From Punica granatum (taxonomy: Eukaryota > Streptophyta > Magnoliopsida > Myrtales > Lythraceae): a DNA stretch of 64,000 nucleotides. Positions 61,700 through 64,000 of the stretch are shown here, in pieces (position 1 is the stretch's first letter; the number at the start of each line of letters is the position of its first letter). The notes beneath the pieces are model-generated. The model ran no database searches and was not told the DNA's origin. It saw nothing but the letters and a program-made list of their open reading frames with translations. The position numbers and the translations under genes are program-made. The stretch covers positions 43,475,885 to 43,539,884 of the forward strand of contig NC_045128.1 of assembly GCF_007655135.1 (NCBI RefSeq), written 5' to 3'.

Positions 61700-62930
61700 G
61701 TGCGAGTATCAATTAGTTACATAAATTTTCACGTTTCTTTCATGATCGTTGGGACAAGACAAGAATATATATGAATGCATATATATAAATAATATATATG
61801 AAGTGTATGATAGGGTCTACAAATACGTAGACACATTTTTATATATCCACGAGTCATGACAATTGTAGTGGAGACAGAAAGCAACTGGAAGAATGAGGTC
61901 ATTATCTATTTGTGGCACCTCCAAAAAAAAAAAAGGCAATGAAAGTCATTCTCAAATTTTTGTTTTCTTCTTCTCTCTCTTGCCTCTTTCGATTTGCAAA
62001 TCATTTATTGCCGAAACTGAATAGGCGTTGCTTATAAAATACAACACGGACTCGATGGAAGATTTAGATTTGGTGGGCTATCTTGGACAATTGGCCACGA
62101 CTGCCAATGATGGTTATTTGCGGTGGCTTTATGAGGAACTGTCTAGGGGCAACATTAATTTTAGCATGAGATTAAAGGTTATGGGAAGGTTTTGGAATTT
62201 AAAGAGCGCCATCTTCGTTTATCCTGTCCTTCCAGCATTGCTAGTACTTCCCCCTTTATCCATACTATTATCTATATCTATACTACTATAAAGGGAGAAG
62301 TATCTTTTTATATAACTTTTACTTCCAATATAAGCTATGAAAATAAATATAATCCAATATATATAAGGTATTAAAATAAAATTAAATCAATAAATTTGCA
62401 CAAAATAACTACCCACTACTTATCCACACTATTTTTTCCCATTCTCTCCTCTTATCATCCTTCTATCCCGTGCATAACCTCCCTTTCGCGTTCTCGCTTC
62501 TTCTTTTTTTTTTTTCACCTTCACATGATAACGTATATAAACACAAACAAAAAATAACAATAATAATAATAGAAAACATAATCCTTTATTTTAAATCATT
62601 TTTTATTCAATTACATAATTTTAATATGTGCCATGCATCGCGGGTCAGTGTCTAGTCCTTCCACATGGAAGGATTTTTATGAGGGAAAAAGAAGAAGAAG
62701 AAGAAGAAGGTTCAATACAGCGACATCTATTAATGTACATTTGTCTTTATAGGTGGATAATCACAGACCTGGCTATATTGAAGGAAAGAAAAGACACTCA
62801 CCTCGATGGGCCCAAAATCCAATTCTCTAAGCTAAAAGCTGAGTCCTTCCTCCATTTCCTCAAGCCCGAGTCCATTGGATTCATGTAATGAATAACCCAA
62901 TTTCAAGGATCAAAAATTGCATGCTGCCTT
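61700..62930. repeat. non-coding tandem duplication, unit 2
   Basis: Partner of 60,175-60,965, interrupted by an insertion of about 385 bases at 62,271-62,655. Confidence 0.75.
62271..62655 (+). mobile_element. probable small non-autonomous Helitron
   Basis: Unit 1 of the tandem duplication lacks this segment, so it is an insertion. The left edge has ATCTATATCTATACTACTAT, allowing a TC start after A. The right edge ends GTCTAG before T, preceded by the GCGGGT part of a possible weak hairpin. No target duplication is seen, as expected for Helitrons. It has no coding capacity. Confidence 0.5.
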
Positions 62931-63302
62931 GCTAGCCACCCGAAGAGAGAGGGAGTTGGCAATACTTCCTATCTCAGCTCATACTAGTCATAGTAGTTTA
63001 GATTGAGTGCCGCAGAAGTATGACATGCAAGCCCAACCATTTCCAGGAAAGATTCTCGCAGTACTCTCGGTTTGAAGTTTGCAAGGAATACGTCGGAGAT
63101 GAAGGAACTCGAATTTGATCGAGAGGGTGGGACAGGAAAGGAAAGGAAAACAAGAAGTTCCTCTGAAACTAAACAAAATATAGCTCTCCCTTCAAATCCT
63201 TGCCTTTATCACGGTGCTCTTAATTGTCCTATTTCGACACAACATATTGTGAAGACACTGATGACAAGAATCAACTGAATATCCTCAATGGACAATACCA
63301 AT

Positions 63303-63562
63303 GCGTTTGTTTTCGGAGTTAAAGTCACAAATTTGTGATTGTGATTGTGATTGTAGAAGAAGACAAAAATATATGGGGCCCACCAGTTTGACTTTTGAAA
63401 TATGAAATGAATGGAAGGTATAGATAATTAATTATAATGGGATTGTATTTTAATAATATATGGGGCCCACCAATTTGACTTTTGAAATGTGTGTTTTGTT
63501 GTGTAGTGTTTTGAGTTAAAATTAAAGTTAAAATCTTAAATCACGACTTTGAAAACAAACGG
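63303..63562. mobile_element. MITE-like element with short terminal inverted repeats
   Basis: GCGTTTGTTTTC (63303-63314) is inverted as GAAAACAAACGG (63551-63562), with further partial pairing inward (AGTTAAAGT and TTAAAATTAAAGTTAAAAT words). Inside is a direct repeat, TATGGGGCCCACCARTTTGA, at about 63,372 and 63,462. The target duplication is not clear. It is about 260 bp with no gene. Confidence 0.5.
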
Positions 63563-64000
63563 AGTACATAATCTTTGCCCAAACTGCGTAGGGCGTCCCT
63601 TCCGTGTTTACAATATCAATATAATCATCCCATCCCAAAAACTTTGGGTGTATATAGAGCGAAGCATGAATGTTGCTGTGAAATTTACTAAGGAAAATAT
63701 CGGTTATGAAGATATCGGGTACGGGTCGTTGGAATTTCAATTTACGAAGTTCGAGAGTAGAGAAATGATAGGAAAACACTAGATATGCCTCGATGTAGAG
63801 AAGGGAATTTATTATTCGTACCCAAATCGATGCTTCTCTAATAGTACAATATGACGATACTCATACAAGTGCCTAGGTAGTACCTATTACAAGAAATTTC
63901 TTCTCAGTGTTAAAACAAACTAATTTAAAATAGAAAAGAGGAATAATCAATCCAGAATATAATGTAAAAAAATAAGTATCATCAATCAGTCCCTGTAATA
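63563..64000. other. window end, no supported gene
   Basis: Short open frames only; nothing recognised. Confidence 0.4.

Noticed and set aside
1..64000. CRISPR array, bacterial operon or ribosomal RNA
   Set aside because: No regularly spaced repeats with unique spacers, no prokaryotic gene order and no rRNA sequence; the DNA is plant nuclear.

Overview
The window is nuclear DNA of a flowering plant, most likely a core eudicot. The evidence is spliceosomal genes with typical plant introns, a canonical MIR393 hairpin, plant-only families (PAR1, HMA/HIPP-like, EIX-type receptor-like protein, R2R3-MYB), AT-rich intergenic DNA full of microsatellites, and plant transposon types (LINE, SINE, Helitron-like, Mutator-like foldback elements). 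I cannot name the species.

Layout. 1-11.6 kb is mostly non-coding; its one clear gene is MIR393 at 4.8 kb, with homopolymer and TA/TG microsatellites and one foldback element at 8.4 kb. 12-24 kb is gene-rich: PAR1 (+, 12.0-13.2), beta-tubulin (-, 14.6-16.7), a five-knuckle CCHC zinc-finger protein with a GC-AG intron (+, 20.6-22.4) and an actin-depolymerizing factor (+, 23.1-23.9). 24.3-30.4 kb holds LINE tails, a broken receptor-like-protein gene, a SINE and a small HMA-domain gene (+, 27.6-28.4). 31.6-41.2 kb holds the meiotic crossover gene SHOC1 (+, nine exons, predicted 1617 aa) and a SEC22-like longin/SNARE-like gene (+) with a one-base frame disruption. 43-55.5 kb is a tandem duplication, each copy carrying a 283-aa R2R3-MYB gene of the LAF1/MYB18/MYB19 type (-). 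The copies are separated and interrupted by foldback elements. 55.5-64 kb has no gene I can support; it holds a second non-coding tandem duplication and a probable small Helitron.

The order PAR1, CCHC, ADF, SHOC1, SNARE-like, MYB matches, as I recall it, the reverse order of Arabidopsis AT5G52390, 52380, 52360, 52290, 52270 and 52260. Most of this window would then be an ancestral eudicot block into which tubulin, HMA and transposons were inserted or retained. The genes do not form one pathway: they cover auxin-receptor silencing (miR393), cytoskeleton (tubulin, ADF), meiosis (SHOC1), trafficking and transcription.

The most unusual signal is a set of six long-armed foldback elements. Four have 9-bp target duplications visible in the sequence. 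One ends 17 bp before the apparent TATA box of SHOC1, and four lie in the MYB duplication.
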